A DNA stretch of 64,000 nucleotides from Pseudomonas sp. efr-133-TYG-5 (GCF_030209175.1 NZ_JARVSM010000001.1:1240001-1304000), one strand, 5' to 3'. Shown: positions 19,721 to 28,934, numbered from the stretch's first letter. Numbers and translations are program-made. Notes: generated from the letters alone by a model not told the origin.

Positions 19721-19749
19721 AGATGGGGGCTGCCTTGAAAAAAAACAAG
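19721..19749 (-). promoter_or_regulatory. Sigma-32 (RpoH)-type promoter of lon
   Basis: Reading the minus strand, CTTGTTT (19749-19743) and CCCCATCT (19728-19721) are separated by 14 bp. The heat-shock consensus is CTTGAAA / CCCCATNT. It lies about 60 bp upstream of the lon ATG. Confidence 0.75.
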
Positions 19750-19775
19750 CACAAAGCGGATGTAAAAAAGTACTA

Positions 19776-19806
19776 AAAGAAAAGGGGCCCGAAGGCCCCT
19801 TCTTTG
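19776..19806 (-). terminator. Terminator after clpX
   Basis: The stem AAGGGGCC / GGCCCCTT around a TTCG loop is followed on the minus strand by TTTTCTTTT. It separates the clpP-clpX unit from the lon promoter. Confidence 0.88.
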
Positions 19807-19824
19807 TTCCGGCAGAGTGGGCGC

Positions 19825-21108
19825 TTACGCGTCCGGCGCTGCCTTGGCCGTCGGCTCACTGTTTTCGTAGATATACAGTGGCTTGGACTTGCCTTCGATG
19901 ACGCTTTCATCGATCACGACTTTGCTCACCTCAGACTGCGAGGGGATTTCATACATCGTGTCGAGCAGCACACCTTCGAGAATCGAACGCAGGCCACGGG
20001 CACCGGTTTTACGCTCCAGGGCACGCTTGGCGACCGATTTCAGCGCGTCTGTACGGAACTCCAGATCCACGCCTTCCATCTCGAACAGCTTGGCATACTG
20101 TTTGGTCAGGGCATTCTTCGGCTCGGTGAGAATCTGCATCAGCGCAGCCTCATCCAGCTCGTCCAACGTCGCCAGGACCGGCAGACGGCCAACGAATTCC
20201 GGGATCAGACCGAACTTGACCAGATCGTCAGGCTCGACTTCACGCAGGGATTCACCGACTTTCTTGCCTTCTTCCTTGCTGCGTACTTCTGCGTTGAAGC
20301 CGATGCCGCCCTTGGTGGAACGGTTTTGAATAACCTTTTCCAGACCGGAGAACGCACCGCCGCAGATGAACAGGATGTTACGGGTGTCGACCTGCAGGAA
20401 TTCCTGCTGCGGGTGCTTGCGGCCACCTTGCGGCGGAACGGAAGCGACCGTACCTTCGATCAACTTGAGCAAGGCCTGCTGCACGCCTTCACCGGAAACA
20501 TCACGGGTGATCGACGGGTTGTCGGACTTGCGGGAAATCTTGTCGATTTCGTCGATGTAGACAATGCCCATCTGGGCCTTTTCCACGTCGTAGTCACACT
20601 TCTGCAACAGTTTCTGAATGATGTTCTCGACATCTTCACCCACGTAACCCGCCTCGGTGAGGGTGGTTGCGTCGGCAATGGTGAACGGAACGTTCAGCAA
20701 CCGCGCGAGTGTCTCGGCCAACAGGGTCTTGCCCGAGCCGGTCGGGCCGATCAGCAGGATGTTGCTCTTGCCGAGTTCGACGTCGTCACTTTTCTTGTCA
20801 CGCTGGTTCAGGCGCTTGTAGTGGTTGTACACCGCTACGGCCAGAACCTTCTTCGCACGCTCCTGACCAATTACGTACTGGTCAAGGATGCCGCTGATTT
20901 CTTTAGGCGAAGGCAATTTATGCGCGCTGCTTTCGGCCTGTGCTTCCTGCACCTCCTCACGGATGATGTCATTGCACAGGTCGACGCACTCGTCGCAGAT
21001 AAAGACCGAGGGGCCGGCAATCAATTTGCGCACTTCATGCTGGCTTTTGCCACAGAAGGAGCAATAGAGCAGCTTGCCGTTGTCCTCGCCGTTGCGGGTG
21101 TCAGTCAT
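19825..21108 (-). CDS. clpX: ATP-dependent Clp protease ATP-binding subunit ClpX
   Basis: This is a 427-residue AAA+ unfoldase that feeds substrates to ClpP. The N-terminal zinc-binding domain has two Cys pairs (YCSFC and ICDEC). The AAA+ core has Walker A GPTGSGKT, Walker [10 protein letters not shown] and a GYVGEDVE pore-loop segment. The start [10 protein letters not shown] at 21108 is the conserved N-terminus; the 11-residue upstream extension is not. It is downstream of clpP, 112 bp apart, on the same strand. Confidence 0.97.
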   Translation of the reverse strand: MTDTRNGEDNGKLLYCSFCGKSQHEVRKLIAGPSVFICDECVDLCNDIIREEVQEAQAESSAHKLPSPKEISGILDQYVIGQERAKKVLAVAVYNHYKRLNQRDKKSDDVELGKSNILLIGPTGSGKTLLAETLARLLNVPFTIADATTLTEAGYVGEDVENIIQKLLQKCDYDVEKAQMGIVYIDEIDKISRKSDNPSITRDVSGEGVQQALLKLIEGTVASVPPQGGRKHPQQEFLQVDTRNILFICGGAFSGLEKVIQNRSTKGGIGFNAEVRSKEEGKKVGESLREVEPDDLVKFGLIPEFVGRLPVLATLDELDEAALMQILTEPKNALTKQYAKLFEMEGVDLEFRTDALKSVAKRALERKTGARGLRSILEGVLLDTMYEIPSQSEVSKVVIDESVIEGKSKPLYIYENSEPTAKAAPDA

Positions 21109-21220
21109 TCGTTCGATCCAAATCCGATAGGCTTGCAACACAAGATGAAGGCTATTGCGGGCTTTTTCAAGCCCGCCGCTGATCAGACGTGCCGACCAAG
21201 CCTATTTTGAGCTGCTTATT

Positions 21221-21856
21221 TTACGCTGGGCGCTGGTTGATCACTTCGTCGATCAGGCCGTATTCCTTCGCAGCTTCTGCACTCATGAAGTTGTCGCGAT
21301 TGGTATCGCGCTCGATTTCTTCCAGAGTACGACCGCTGTGCTTGGCCATCAGCGTGTTCAGACGCTCGCGAATGAAGAGGATTTCCTTGGCATGGATTTC
21401 GATATCCGAGGCCTGGCCCTGGAAACCGCCCAGAGGCTGGTGAATCATCACACGCGAGTTGGGCAGGCAGAAGCGCTTGCCCGGCGCACCTGCGGTCAGC
21501 AGGAATGCGCCCATGCTGCATGCCTGGCCAATGCAGGTGGTCGATACATTCGGCTTGATGAACTGCATGGTGTCGTAGATCGACATGCCCGCCGTTACCG
21601 AACCGCCTGGCGAGTTGATATAGAGATGGATGTCCTTGTCCGGGTTTTCCGCTTCAAGGAACAGCAGCTGCGCACAGATCAGGTTGGCCATGTAGTCCTC
21701 TACCGGACCCACCAGAAAGATCACGCGCTCCTTGAGGAGACGCGAGTAAATGTCGTAGGCGCGCTCGCCGCGAGCGGATTGCTCGACAACCATCGGGACC
21801 AGGCCGCCGGCGGCCTGGATATCAGAGTTCTGCTGAATATAAGAATTACGGAACAT
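21221..21856 (-). CDS. clpP: ATP-dependent Clp protease proteolytic subunit ClpP
   Basis: This is a 211-residue serine peptidase that forms the tetradecameric chamber used by ClpX and ClpA. The catalytic triad is visible: Ser in GQACSMGA, His in VMIHQPLGG, and Asp in the [10 protein letters not shown] region. The [11 protein letters not shown] loop contributes the oxyanion hole. A short propeptide-like N-terminus precedes the mature chain. It lies between tig and clpX on the same strand; the 92-bp gap to tig contains a palindromic hairpin. Confidence 0.97.
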   Translation of the reverse strand: MFRNSYIQQNSDIQAAGGLVPMVVEQSARGERAYDIYSRLLKERVIFLVGPVEDYMANLICAQLLFLEAENPDKDIHLYINSPGGSVTAGMSIYDTMQFIKPNVSTTCIGQACSMGAFLLTAGAPGKRFCLPNSRVMIHQPLGGFQGQASDIEIHAKEILFIRERLNTLMAKHSGRTLEEIERDTNRDNFMSAEAAKEYGLIDEVINQRPA

Positions 21857-21897
21857 GCTCTGCAGTCACTCCCAAATAGTTATGTCTTGAATACGCA

Positions 21898-21924
21898 TAA
21901 GCCAGCTCGAGAGCTGGCTTATGG
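21898..21924 (-). terminator. Hairpin between tig and clpP
   Basis: The near-perfect palindrome ATAAGCCAGCTC / GAGCTGGCTTAT has a 2-nt loop. It has no T-run on the minus strand, so it is more likely a partial terminator or processing/stabilising hairpin that lets some transcripts continue into clpPX. Confidence 0.55.
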
Positions 21925-21948
21925 TGTGTACTTCTAACGCAGCAGCAA

Positions 21949-23259
21949 TCAGTCGGCTTTTGGAGCTTCTACCGGCTTGACCGCTTCTTCGTAAGAGACC
22001 GATTTGTCGGTCACGCTAGCTTTCTGCAGAACAGTATCCACAACTTGTTCTTCCAGCACAACCGAACGGACTTCGTTCAGCTGCTGCTCGTTCTTGTAGT
22101 ACCACGACACAACCTGCTCAGGCTCTTGATAAGCCGAAGCCATTTCCTGAATCATTTCGCGAACGCGAGCTTCGTCAGGCTTGAGGTCGAATTGCTTGAC
22201 CACTTCAGCCACGATCAGACCCAGCACGACACGGCGCTTGGCTTGCTCTTCGAACAGCTCAGCCGGCAGTTGGTCAGGCTTGATGTTGCCACCGAACTGC
22301 TGAACAGCCTGCACGCGCAGACGATCAACTTCGTTGGCCAGCAGCGCCTTTGGCACTTCGATCGGGTTGGTGGCCAGCAGACCGTCCATGACCTGATTCT
22401 TCACCTTGGACTTGATCGCCTGGCGCAGTTCACGCTCCATGTTCTTGCGAACTTCGGTGCGGAAGCCTTCCAGACCGCTTTCCTTGATGCCGAATTGCGC
22501 GAAGAACTCTTCGTTCAGCTCAGGCAGTTTCGGCTCGGAAACGGTGTTGACGGTCACGGTGAACTCGGCGGTTTTGCCAGCCAGGTCGAGGTTCTGATAG
22601 TCCTCAGGGAAGGTCAGGTTCAGAACGCGCTCTTCGCCCGCTTTCGCACCCACCAGGCCTTCTTCGAAGCCAGGGATCATGCGACCGGAACCCAGCACCA
22701 GCTGAGTGCCCTTGGCGGAACCGCCAGCGAACGCTTCGCCGTCGACCTTGCCAACGAAATCGATGTTCAGCTGGTCTTCGTTCTGCGCAGCACGCTCGGT
22801 CACTTCGAAACGGGTGTTCTGCTTGCGCAGGATGTCCAGCATCTTGTCCAGATCGGCGTCAGCCACTTCAGCGCTCAGGCGCTCAACGGTGATACCGTCA
22901 AAACCGGCAACGGTGAACTCAGGGAACACTTCGAATACGGCAACGTATTCCAGGTCCTTGCCAGCTTCCAGCGACTTTGGCTCGATCGACGGCGAACCGG
23001 CCGGGTTCAGCTTCTGCTCAACCACAGCTTCGTAGAAGGACGACTGGATCACATCACCAACAGCTTCCTGACGAGCATCGGCACCGAAGCGGCGCTTGAT
23101 TTCGCTCATTGGCACTTTGCCTGGACGGAAGCCAGCAATCTTGGCCTTTTGGGCAGTCTGCTGCAGACGCTTGTTGACCTGGCTCTCAATGCGCTCAGCC
23201 GGCACGGTGACGCTCATGCGGCGCTCAAGAGCAGTAGTATTTTCAACAGAAACTTGCAT
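21949..23259 (-). CDS. tig: Trigger factor
   Basis: This 436-residue ribosome-bound chaperone and peptidyl-prolyl isomerase meets nascent chains at the exit tunnel. The layout is: N-terminal ribosome-binding domain with [10 protein letters not shown] (the FRK-type signature), FKBP-like PPIase domain at about 150-245 ([11 protein letters not shown] ... [10 protein letters not shown]), and a C-terminal helical chaperone domain. The start [11 protein letters not shown] at 23259 has GAGGAATATCC upstream. It is the first gene of the tig-clpP-clpX run. Confidence 0.97.
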   Translation of the reverse strand: MQVSVENTTALERRMSVTVPAERIESQVNKRLQQTAQKAKIAGFRPGKVPMSEIKRRFGADARQEAVGDVIQSSFYEAVVEQKLNPAGSPSIEPKSLEAGKDLEYVAVFEVFPEFTVAGFDGITVERLSAEVADADLDKMLDILRKQNTRFEVTERAAQNEDQLNIDFVGKVDGEAFAGGSAKGTQLVLGSGRMIPGFEEGLVGAKAGEERVLNLTFPEDYQNLDLAGKTAEFTVTVNTVSEPKLPELNEEFFAQFGIKESGLEGFRTEVRKNMERELRQAIKSKVKNQVMDGLLATNPIEVPKALLANEVDRLRVQAVQQFGGNIKPDQLPAELFEEQAKRRVVLGLIVAEVVKQFDLKPDEARVREMIQEMASAYQEPEQVVSWYYKNEQQLNEVRSVVLEEQVVDTVLQKASVTDKSVSYEEAVKPVEAPKAD

Positions 23260-23320
23260 GGATATTCCTCGTTGCACAGACGTAAGCCGGCCGTTTCCGA
23301 CCCCAGAATCAAGGGCATGC

Positions 23321-23349
23321 ATTCTAGTGGGTCAAACTCAAGAAGTCAC
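23321..23349 (-). promoter_or_regulatory. Candidate sigma-70 promoter of tig
   Basis: Minus strand GTGACT (23349-23344), 17 bp, then TAGAAT (23326-23321), ending 62 bp before the tig start. It is the only good hexamer pair seen in the roughly 400-bp gap between tig and the tRNA-His gene; the remainder of that gap (about 23350-23610) shows no gene. Confidence 0.5.
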
Positions 23350-23610
23350 CCTACTGAAAACGGGTAAAAAAGCAGCAGGCATTTTGAAGGCGAAGACAAA
23401 CGGTTATGCCTCGCCCTGTTTGCAAATACAGCCAATCAAGTCAGGGCTCTGCACCAACCCTTCTATATATAGAAGCGGTCGCCAAACATTCCCCCGACAA
23501 CCGACCTTGCAGCAAGACCGGCGGGCAATGCAGCATCATCGCGATACATAAATACGACGAAGTGCCCTGCCCTGCGACCCGTAACCAGCAGCCGCGGAAA
23601 CGCGAATCCG

Positions 23611-23650
23611 TAAAACAAAAAAGGCGCCAGACTGTTAAATCTGGCGCCTT
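23611..23650 (-). terminator. Terminator of the tRNA Arg-His-Leu-His transcript
   Basis: The stem AAGGCGCCAGA / TCTGGCGCCTT, with a CTGTTAAA-type loop, is followed on the minus strand by TTTTGTTTTA. A near copy lies after the first tRNA-His (23914-23946). Confidence 0.85.
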
Positions 23651-23658
23651 TCGAAATA

Positions 23659-23735
23659 TGGGGTGGACGATGGGGATCGAACCCACGACAACGGGAGTCA
23701 CAATCCCGTGCTCTACCAACTGAGCTACGCCCACC
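23659..23735 (-). tRNA. tRNA-His (GTG), copy 2
   Basis: The minus-strand cloverleaf has anticodon loop TTGTGAC (GTG), a GTGGGCG/CGTCCAC acceptor stem, the histidine-specific G-1 opposite C73, and encoded CCA. It is identical to the copy at 23954-24030. Confidence 0.97.
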
Positions 23736-23810
23736 ATATTGCGTGCCAAAGAAGCCAAACAACTTCTTTGTAGAACCTCATCAGGCCAGCGGCTTGAATG
23801 AAGCTTTGAT

Positions 23811-23895
23811 TGGTGCGGATGAAGAGACTCGAACTCTTACGCCTCGCGGCGCTGGAACCTAAATCCAGTGTGTCTACCAATTCCACCACATCCGC
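23811..23895 (-). tRNA. tRNA-Leu (TAG)
   Basis: This is an 85-nt class II tRNA on the minus strand with a long variable arm (CGCCGCGAGGCG), anticodon TAG within GATTTAGGT, a GCGGATG acceptor stem and encoded CCA. Confidence 0.97.
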
Positions 23896-23913
23896 AGATG
23901 AAGCCTTTTAAAG

Positions 23914-23946
23914 CAAAGGCGCCAGACCGTTAAATCTGGCGCCTTT
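23914..23946 (-). terminator. Hairpin after the first tRNA-His
   Basis: A near copy of the distal terminator stem (GGCGCCAGA / TCTGGCGCC), duplicated along with tRNA-His, but with only a short T-run. It probably allows read-through to tRNA-Leu or acts in processing. Confidence 0.6.
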
Positions 23947-23953
23947 CGAAATA

Positions 23954-24030
23954 TGGGGTGGACGATGGGGATCGAACCCACGACAACGGGAGTCACAATC
24001 CCGTGCTCTACCAACTGAGCTACGCCCACC
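23954..24030 (-). tRNA. tRNA-His (GTG), copy 1
   Basis: Minus-strand gene identical to the 23659-23735 copy, including G-1 and CCA, and followed by the same hairpin. The unit tRNA-His plus hairpin has been duplicated around tRNA-Leu. Confidence 0.97.
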
Positions 24031-24062
24031 ATATCGCGTTACTTGTGCCAAAGCTGCCTGAT

Positions 24063-24139
24063 TGGCGCACCCGGCAGGACTCGAACCTGCGACCATCCGC
24101 TTAGAAGGCGGATGCTCTATCCAGCTGAGCTACGGGCGC
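24063..24139 (-). tRNA. tRNA-Arg (TCT)
   Basis: The minus-strand cloverleaf has anticodon loop CTTCTAA (TCT), a GCGCCCG/CGGGTGC acceptor stem, G discriminator and encoded CCA. It is the first gene of the Arg-His-Leu-His cluster. Confidence 0.97.
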
Positions 24140-24254
24140 CTTGTTAATCTGTACCCTTGAAGGACTACAAACTAAGTGCTTTTCAGCTTCGCAGAACCGT
24201 AATTCCGCTCAACCTTCTTAACCAGTGCTAGGCTGTGCCCGACAAGTGCGACGA

Positions 24255-24283
24255 ATAGTATAGAGCCACCCAGAGACCGTCAA
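24255..24283 (-). promoter_or_regulatory. Sigma-70 promoter of the Arg-His-Leu-His tRNA operon
   Basis: Minus strand TTGACG (24283-24278), 17-bp spacer, TACTAT (24260-24255), about 115 bp upstream of tRNA-Arg. It fits a strong stable-RNA promoter. Confidence 0.8.
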
Positions 24284-24414
24284 ATCCTTTTTGAAAAAAA
24301 TTCATTTAATTAAAGGGCTTAGGGGAATTTGCAGACCAAGCGCCTTTGCCCTCACCGTCTGACATGCGAGAATGCGTTCTCTTTTTTCCCCCTCTCGATG
24401 GTTAATCACGCGCA

Positions 24415-25269
24415 ATGACTGCACAACTAATCGACGGCAAATCGATCGCCGCCAGCCTGCGCCAGCAGATCGCCCAACGAGTTGCCGAGCGTCGCCAGCA
24501 AGGCCTGCGCACTCCCGGCCTCGCGGTGATCCTGGTCGGCAGCGATCCTGCCTCTCAGGTTTATGTCTCGCACAAGCGTAAAGACTGTGAAGAGGTCGGC
24601 TTCCTCTCTCAAGCCTACGACCTGCCCTGCGACACCACCCAGCAAGCGCTGACCGAGCTGATCGATCGTCTCAACGACGATCCGGCAATCGACGGCATCC
24701 TGCTGCAACTGCCGCTGCCGGAACACCTCGACGCCTCGAAACTGCTGGAGCGCATTCGTCCGGACAAGGACGTCGACGGCTTCCATCCTTATAACGTCGG
24801 CCGCCTGGCCCAACGCATCCCGCTGCTGCGCCCATGCACACCCAAGGGCATCATGACCCTGCTGGAAAGCACTGGTGCGGATCTCTACGGCATGGACGCG
24901 GTGGTGGTTGGCGCGTCCAACATCGTCGGCCGGCCGATGGCCATGGAGCTGTTGCTGGCCGGTTGCACCGTGACCGTCACCCACCGCTTCACCAAGGATC
25001 TGGCCGGCCACGTCGGTCGCGCCGACCTGGTGGTGGTTGCCGCCGGCAAGCCGGGCCTGGTCAAGGGTGAATGGATCAAGGAAGGCGCAATCGTCATCGA
25101 CGTCGGCATCAACCGTCAGGACGACGGCAAACTGGTCGGCGACGTGGTATATGAAACCGCCCTGCCCCGCGCCGGCTGGATCACCCCGGTACCGGGCGGC
25201 GTCGGGCCGATGACCCGAGCCTGCCTGCTGGAAAACACCCTCTACGCGGCAGAAACCCTGCACAGCTGA
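24415..25269 (+). CDS. folD: Bifunctional methylenetetrahydrofolate dehydrogenase / methenyl-THF cyclohydrolase FolD
   Basis: This 284-residue cytosolic enzyme interconverts 5,10-methylene-THF and 10-formyl-THF using NADP. The catalytic lysine lies in [13 protein letters not shown] (Tyr and Lys of the YxxxK motif). PLPEH and KDVDGFHP are folate-site segments, [13 protein letters not shown] is the NADP loop, and the C-terminus holds [13 protein letters not shown]. It is divergent from the tRNA-Arg operon, as in other pseudomonads where folD borders this tRNA cluster. A terminator follows closely. Confidence 0.97.
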   Translation: MTAQLIDGKSIAASLRQQIAQRVAERRQQGLRTPGLAVILVGSDPASQVYVSHKRKDCEEVGFLSQAYDLPCDTTQQALTELIDRLNDDPAIDGILLQLPLPEHLDASKLLERIRPDKDVDGFHPYNVGRLAQRIPLLRPCTPKGIMTLLESTGADLYGMDAVVVGASNIVGRPMAMELLLAGCTVTVTHRFTKDLAGHVGRADLVVVAAGKPGLVKGEWIKEGAIVIDVGINRQDDGKLVGDVVYETALPRAGWITPVPGGVGPMTRACLLENTLYAAETLHS

Positions 25270-25290
25270 TCGGCATTTTCCATGCTCCGA

Positions 25291-25316
25291 GAACCCCGCC
25301 TTGTGCGGGGTTTTTC
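25291..25316 (+). terminator. Terminator after folD
   Basis: The stem AACCCCGC / GCGGGGTT with a CTTGT loop leads into TTTTT, 22 bases past the folD stop. Confidence 0.88.
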
Positions 25317-25498
25317 ATGTCCTCGAAAAAACCTTTACCGTTCGCCGGAAACCCCTATTTTTACAGGCGTTTTCACGAGTTTTTCATGCCCCACAAACAA
25401 CCATCGACAGTTCTTCAGCCATACTCCTAAAATGCGTCGCTTTTACGACACAGCCCGTTACAAATAACGGCATTTCCAACCTTCATGAGTTCGCCCGC

Positions 25499-26437
25499 GT
25501 GAATATTCGTCTTTCCATCCTGAGTCTGGTTTTCGCATTTTCAGGCACATTTCTCACGCCCACGGTCAACGCCGCCGAAACCACCGCCGCTCCACGCGAC
25601 GCTTCCTCGCTGAAAATCGCTTCCGGCAGCGCCCTATTGATGGATCTGCAGACCAACAAGGTCATTTATTCCAGTAACCCGGACGTGATTGTGCCGATCG
25701 CTTCCGTGAGCAAACTGATGACCGGCCTGGTCGTGGTGGAAGCCCGTCAGAACATGGACGAATGGATTAACGTCGACATCAGCAACACCCCGGAAATGAA
25801 AGGCGTGTTCTCCCGCGTCAAGCTCAAGAGCGAACTGCCACGCCGGGAGATGCTGCTGATTGCCCTGATGTCCTCGGAAAACCGCGCTGCCGCCAGCCTC
25901 GCCCACCACTATCCGGGCGGTTATGCCGCGTTCATCGCCGCGATGAACGCCAAGGCCAAGGCGCTGGGCATGACCAGCACGCACTTCGTCGAACCCACCG
26001 GCCTGTCGGAGCGCAACGTCTCAACGGCGCGCGACCTGAGCAAACTGCTGGTGGCCGCACACAAATACCCGCTGCTCAGCGAACTGACCACCACCAAGGA
26101 AAAGACCGTTTCCTTCCGTAACCCCAATTACACCCTGGGTTTCCGCAACACCGATCACCTGGTCAACAAGGCCGACTGGGACATCAAGATCACCAAGACC
26201 GGCTTTACCAATCCGGCCGGTCATTGCCTGGTGCTGGTGACGAAAATGGGCAACCGCCCGGTGGCTCTGGTGATTCTCGACGCGTTCGGCAAATACACGC
26301 ACTTCGCCGATGCGAGCCGTATCCGCAGCTGGGTCGAGACCGGCCGCAGCGCCAGCGTGCCTGCCGTGGCCCAACAGTACAAGGCCGAGAAGAACCTCAA
26401 GGCGCGCCAGAGTGGCGTCGTCGAAGCCTCCAAATAA
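25499..26437 (+). CDS. pbpG: D-alanyl-D-alanine endopeptidase PbpG (PBP7)
   Basis: This is a 312-residue periplasmic low-molecular-weight penicillin-binding protein that cuts peptide cross-links in peptidoglycan. The signal peptide spans about residues 1-25 (cleavage near TVNA-AE). The active-site motifs are Ser69-Val-Ser-Lys72 (SxxK), Ser126-Glu-Asn128 (SxN) and Lys233-Thr-Gly235 (KTG). The start is taken as GTG 25499, which gives [10 protein letters not shown]; the frame is open back to 25301, but that stretch crosses the folD terminator and lacks a signal-like sequence. The Shine-Dalgarno is weak. A bidirectional terminator follows. Confidence 0.92.
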   Translation: MNIRLSILSLVFAFSGTFLTPTVNAAETTAAPRDASSLKIASGSALLMDLQTNKVIYSSNPDVIVPIASVSKLMTGLVVVEARQNMDEWINVDISNTPEMKGVFSRVKLKSELPRREMLLIALMSSENRAAASLAHHYPGGYAAFIAAMNAKAKALGMTSTHFVEPTGLSERNVSTARDLSKLLVAAHKYPLLSELTTTKEKTVSFRNPNYTLGFRNTDHLVNKADWDIKITKTGFTNPAGHCLVLVTKMGNRPVALVILDAFGKYTHFADASRIRSWVETGRSASVPAVAQQYKAEKNLKARQSGVVEASK

Positions 26438-26448
26438 ATCGCCAGCAG

Positions 26449-26480
26449 AAAAAAAGCCCCGGATCCCCGGGGCTTTTTTT
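26449..26480. terminator. Bidirectional terminator between pbpG and the 68-residue gene
   Basis: AAGCCCCGG / CCGGGGCTT with an ATC loop has A-runs on one side and T-runs on the other, so it can end transcripts from both directions. Confidence 0.9.
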
Positions 26481-26491
26481 CGCCTGTCATT

Positions 26492-26698
26492 TCAGTCGTT
26501 GGGCAGCGGCATCTTGTCGTCATCCGGGATGCCGTCCCCGGCACTGGGGTCATGCGGATGCTCCGTCGTCACCACTGCCGGCCGGGCCAGCGGATCGCGC
26601 ATCGGGCTGTCCGGATCCAGCACCGGATCCACGTCCTGCTCTGGCGTGGTTGGCACGCTGTCGGGCTTATGGTCGTCGAAACTCGAATCGGTACTCAT
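26492..26698 (-). CDS. Small acidic, probably disordered protein (68 aa)
   Basis: The translation begins MSTDSSFDDHKPDSVPTTPE and is rich in Asp and Pro, with a DPVLDPDSPMRDP stretch and an IPDDDKMPLPND end. There is no signal peptide, membrane segment or cysteine. The ATG at 26698 has GAGG five bases upstream, better than the in-frame GTG at 26704. The neighbouring gene (26711-26917) has the same length and a related composition, and the two are 12 bp apart on one strand, so they likely form a two-gene unit. Function unknown. Confidence 0.65.
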   Translation of the reverse strand: MSTDSSFDDHKPDSVPTTPEQDVDPVLDPDSPMRDPLARPAVVTTEHPHDPSAGDGIPDDDKMPLPND

Positions 26699-26710
26699 AC
26701 GCACCTCGCC

Positions 26711-26917
26711 TCAAGGCTTGAGATTGGCCAACGGGTCATAGGGCTCGGCCGGGCGCTTGTTGTCCTCGCCAGGCTTGACGTCCTTCGGCGCTTTGGCCGG
26801 GCCAACGGGATCGACCTGCGGATCATCCAGATCCGGCGAATCCGGATCGAAGCCGAGATCATCGCCACTGGAATGCTCGGACGAGTGCGGGCCGCTGGGA
26901 GATTGGGGAATTGCCAT
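26711..26917 (-). CDS. Small hydrophilic, probably disordered protein (68 aa)
   Basis: It begins MAIPQSPSGPHSSEHSSGDD, then has an LGFDPDSPDLDDPQVDPVGP stretch and a Lys-containing C-terminal part ending YDPLANLKP. GGAGG sits six bases before the ATG at 26917, an excellent RBS. It shares the DPDSP core and overall length with the downstream gene at 26492-26698. Nothing suggests export or enzymatic activity. Function unknown. Confidence 0.68.
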   Translation of the reverse strand: MAIPQSPSGPHSSEHSSGDDLGFDPDSPDLDDPQVDPVGPAKAPKDVKPGEDNKRPAEPYDPLANLKP

Positions 26918-27011
26918 GTTCGCCTCCTGAGAACGTGGCCCGGAAATACCGGGCATTGTTCTTCAGAGGCGTGACGCGCGCCGGGGTGCCCGGCAAGTGA
27001 CGAACGGGCCG

Positions 27012-27683
27012 TCAGTGCGCCGCGAGGGTTTTGCGCGCCTGCGCGGCTTCGCGTTCCTGCCCGGCCTGCGCCAGCTCGTCGGCCGCTTTCAGCCAGCGTT
27101 GCGGGTCGACGGCGGCGGGCAGCTGGTTCGGTTTCTGGATCAACACCGCCCAGCCGCCGGATTTCTCGAAGGCTGACTCGAAGGCACTGAAACTCATCAG
27201 TTCGCGCCGATTCATCCCGGCGCGCAGCAGGACGTTCTGCTTCTGCCGATCGTAACCGGACAGAATCGCGTAGCGCGGCTCCGCCCAGAACGCCGAGCCC
27301 TCACTGAAACGCACCATCACCGGATAACCGGCGGCAACCTGGGTCAGCAATGCCGGCAGCTTATTGTCCAGTGGATAGACGACCATGCCGTACTCGCGGG
27401 CAAGGTTTTGCAGATTCTGTTGCAACTTGTCCTCGGCACCCGGCAGGTGCAGGGGTTTTTCCAGCAATCCCGGCGTGATCACGATGCCCTGCTGTGACAG
27501 CAGGCTGGCCAGCACTTGCGGCCCGCTCTGATGGGCTTCGCCGCGATAGAACGTACCGCTGAGTTCGACCCGCTCCGGCAGGCGCTTGACCTCCGGCGCG
27601 ACACTGCCGGCGCACCCCGCCAGCGTGGCCACGCAACCGGCCACCAGCAATGCCACGCGCATCCGAGAAAATAGCTGCTCCAT
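27012..27683 (-). CDS. C39-peptidase-like lipoprotein with altered active site
   Basis: This is a 223-residue protein with a lipoprotein signal peptide and lipobox TLAGC near residue 24. The fold is that of papain-like C39 peptidases: RGEAHQSGPQVLASLLSQQG aligns with the usual QCGPxxLAxxLxxxG motif, but the nucleophile position is Ser, not Cys. Later RYAILSGYD stands where H-x-x-V-x-GYD normally supplies the His. Two substitutions at catalytic positions suggest a non-peptidase binding role in the envelope. The C-terminal about 40 residues form a helical TPR-like tail (WLKAADELAQAGQEREA). ATG 27683 is preferred over GTG 27689. Confidence 0.7.
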   Translation of the reverse strand: MEQLFSRMRVALLVAGCVATLAGCAGSVAPEVKRLPERVELSGTFYRGEAHQSGPQVLASLLSQQGIVITPGLLEKPLHLPGAEDKLQQNLQNLAREYGMVVYPLDNKLPALLTQVAAGYPVMVRFSEGSAFWAEPRYAILSGYDRQKQNVLLRAGMNRRELMSFSAFESAFEKSGGWAVLIQKPNQLPAAVDPQRWLKAADELAQAGQEREAAQARKTLAAH

Positions 27684-27915
27684 CTTCACTCTCTTGATCA
27701 GGTGCCGGTCATCATGCTCCGGCTTGACCGACGATCATAGGACGGCGCACGCCTGCGGTATAGCCTTAAACCGCAGACCCCGCGATTGCATAGAGCGAAG
27801 TGATTGGTCATCACCGACCTTTGGTCAATAGCCTGAAACACGTCAGTGACTAGACTGTCACTAAGACAAGAGCCGAAAAAGCGTGAGCCCGGCGCAGGGC
27901 AAAGAGGAGGCACAC

Positions 27916-28080
27916 ATGAGCCTGACCATGACCATCGTAATGTTGATTGCCGGCTGGCTGGCCGTCGCCACCGCCATGCTGTGGGGCGTACTGCGTATTT
28001 CCCGGCGCCACCACCCCGTCCACTCCCCTGCGGTGAAAAAATCCGTCGAGCCGCGCACCCGCCACGCGACCGCACACTGA
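27916..28080 (+). CDS. Small single-pass membrane protein (54 aa)
   Basis: A short protein with one transmembrane helix at about residues 4-26 (MTIVMLIAGWLAVATAMLWG) followed by a basic tail rich in His, Arg and Lys, suggesting an N-out/C-in topology. GAGGAGG lies seven bases before the ATG at 27916, so translation is well supported. It stands alone with a terminator downstream. Function unknown. Confidence 0.65.
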   Translation: MSLTMTIVMLIAGWLAVATAMLWGVLRISRRHHPVHSPAVKKSVEPRTRHATAH

Positions 28081-28100
28081 TTTGTCTCACCCCACGCAAA

Positions 28101-28146
28101 TAAAAAGGCCGCCTGGACTCTGGCGAGTACAGGCGGCCTTTGTTTA
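28101..28146. terminator. Terminator between the 54-aa membrane protein and the TerC-family gene
   Basis: AAAGGCCGCCTG / CAGGCGGCCTTT with a 14-nt loop is flanked by A-rich and T-rich ends. It serves both convergent genes. Confidence 0.85.
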
Positions 28147-28156
28147 GCGCTGCCGA

Positions 28157-28906
28157 TTACGCTTGCGCGCTCAGCTTCTTCTGTTTGGCGCGACGCGACA
28201 TCATGTTCAGCACCTCGATCGCTGCCGAGAACGCCATGGCCGCGTACACGTAGCCTTTCGGCACGTGGGCGCCGAAGCCTTCGGCGATCAGCGTCATGCC
28301 GATCATGATCAGGAAGCCCAGCGCCAGCATCACCACCGTCGGGTTGTCGTTGATGAACTTGGCCAGCGGATCAGCTGCCAGCAGCATCACCAGCACCGAG
28401 ACCACGACCGCGATAATCATGATCGGCAGGTGTTCGGTCATGCCGACCGCGGTAATGATGCTGTCGATGGAGAACACCATATCCAGCATCAGGATCTGCC
28501 CGATCGCGGCGGCAAAACCCAGGGTCACGGTCGATGTAGCAGTCTTCGGATCTTCCGGCGCCGGGTCCATGCTGTGATGGATTTCCGTGGTCGCCTTCCA
28601 GACCAGGAACAGGCCACCCGCGATCAGGATCATGTCCTTCCAGGAGAATGCCTGGCCGAGGATCTCGATGACCGGCTCGGTCAACTGGACGATGAACGCA
28701 ATGGTGCTCAACAACGCCAGACGCAGGATCAGCGCCATGCCGATACCGATGCGGCGCGCCTTCTGCCGGTGCTGCTCGGGCAGCTTGTTGGTCAGGATCG
28801 AGATAAAGATCAGGTTGTCGATGCCGAGCACGATTTCCATCACCACCAGTGTGGCCAGGGCAACCCAGGCGGTGGGGCTGGCGGCGAGTTCTAACAGATA
28901 TTCCAT
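28157..28906 (-). CDS. TerC/YgdQ-family integral membrane protein
   Basis: This 249-residue, seven-helix protein belongs to the TerC-like family, linked in other bacteria to metal (manganese/calcium) handling. Conserved acidic membrane motifs are visible: [15 protein letters not shown] in helix 2 and [15 protein letters not shown] in the middle, the twin Asp-containing repeats of the family, plus EIHHSMD in a loop. The C-terminus is basic. No CBS domains follow, so it is the short form. No riboswitch of the yybP-ykoY type is evident in the 28 bp separating it from the next gene upstream. Confidence 0.85.
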   Translation of the reverse strand: MEYLLELAASPTAWVALATLVVMEIVLGIDNLIFISILTNKLPEQHRQKARRIGIGMALILRLALLSTIAFIVQLTEPVIEILGQAFSWKDMILIAGGLFLVWKATTEIHHSMDPAPEDPKTATSTVTLGFAAAIGQILMLDMVFSIDSIITAVGMTEHLPIMIIAVVVSVLVMLLAADPLAKFINDNPTVVMLALGFLIMIGMTLIAEGFGAHVPKGYVYAAMAFSAAIEVLNMMSRRAKQKKLSAQA

Positions 28907-28934
28907 GGGTCAGTCCTGACTCTCGTAAGACGGT

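Noticed and set aside
28907..28934. Possible manganese riboswitch ahead of the TerC-family gene
   Set aside because: Only 28 bp separate it from the upstream gene on the same strand, too short for a yybP-ykoY element.
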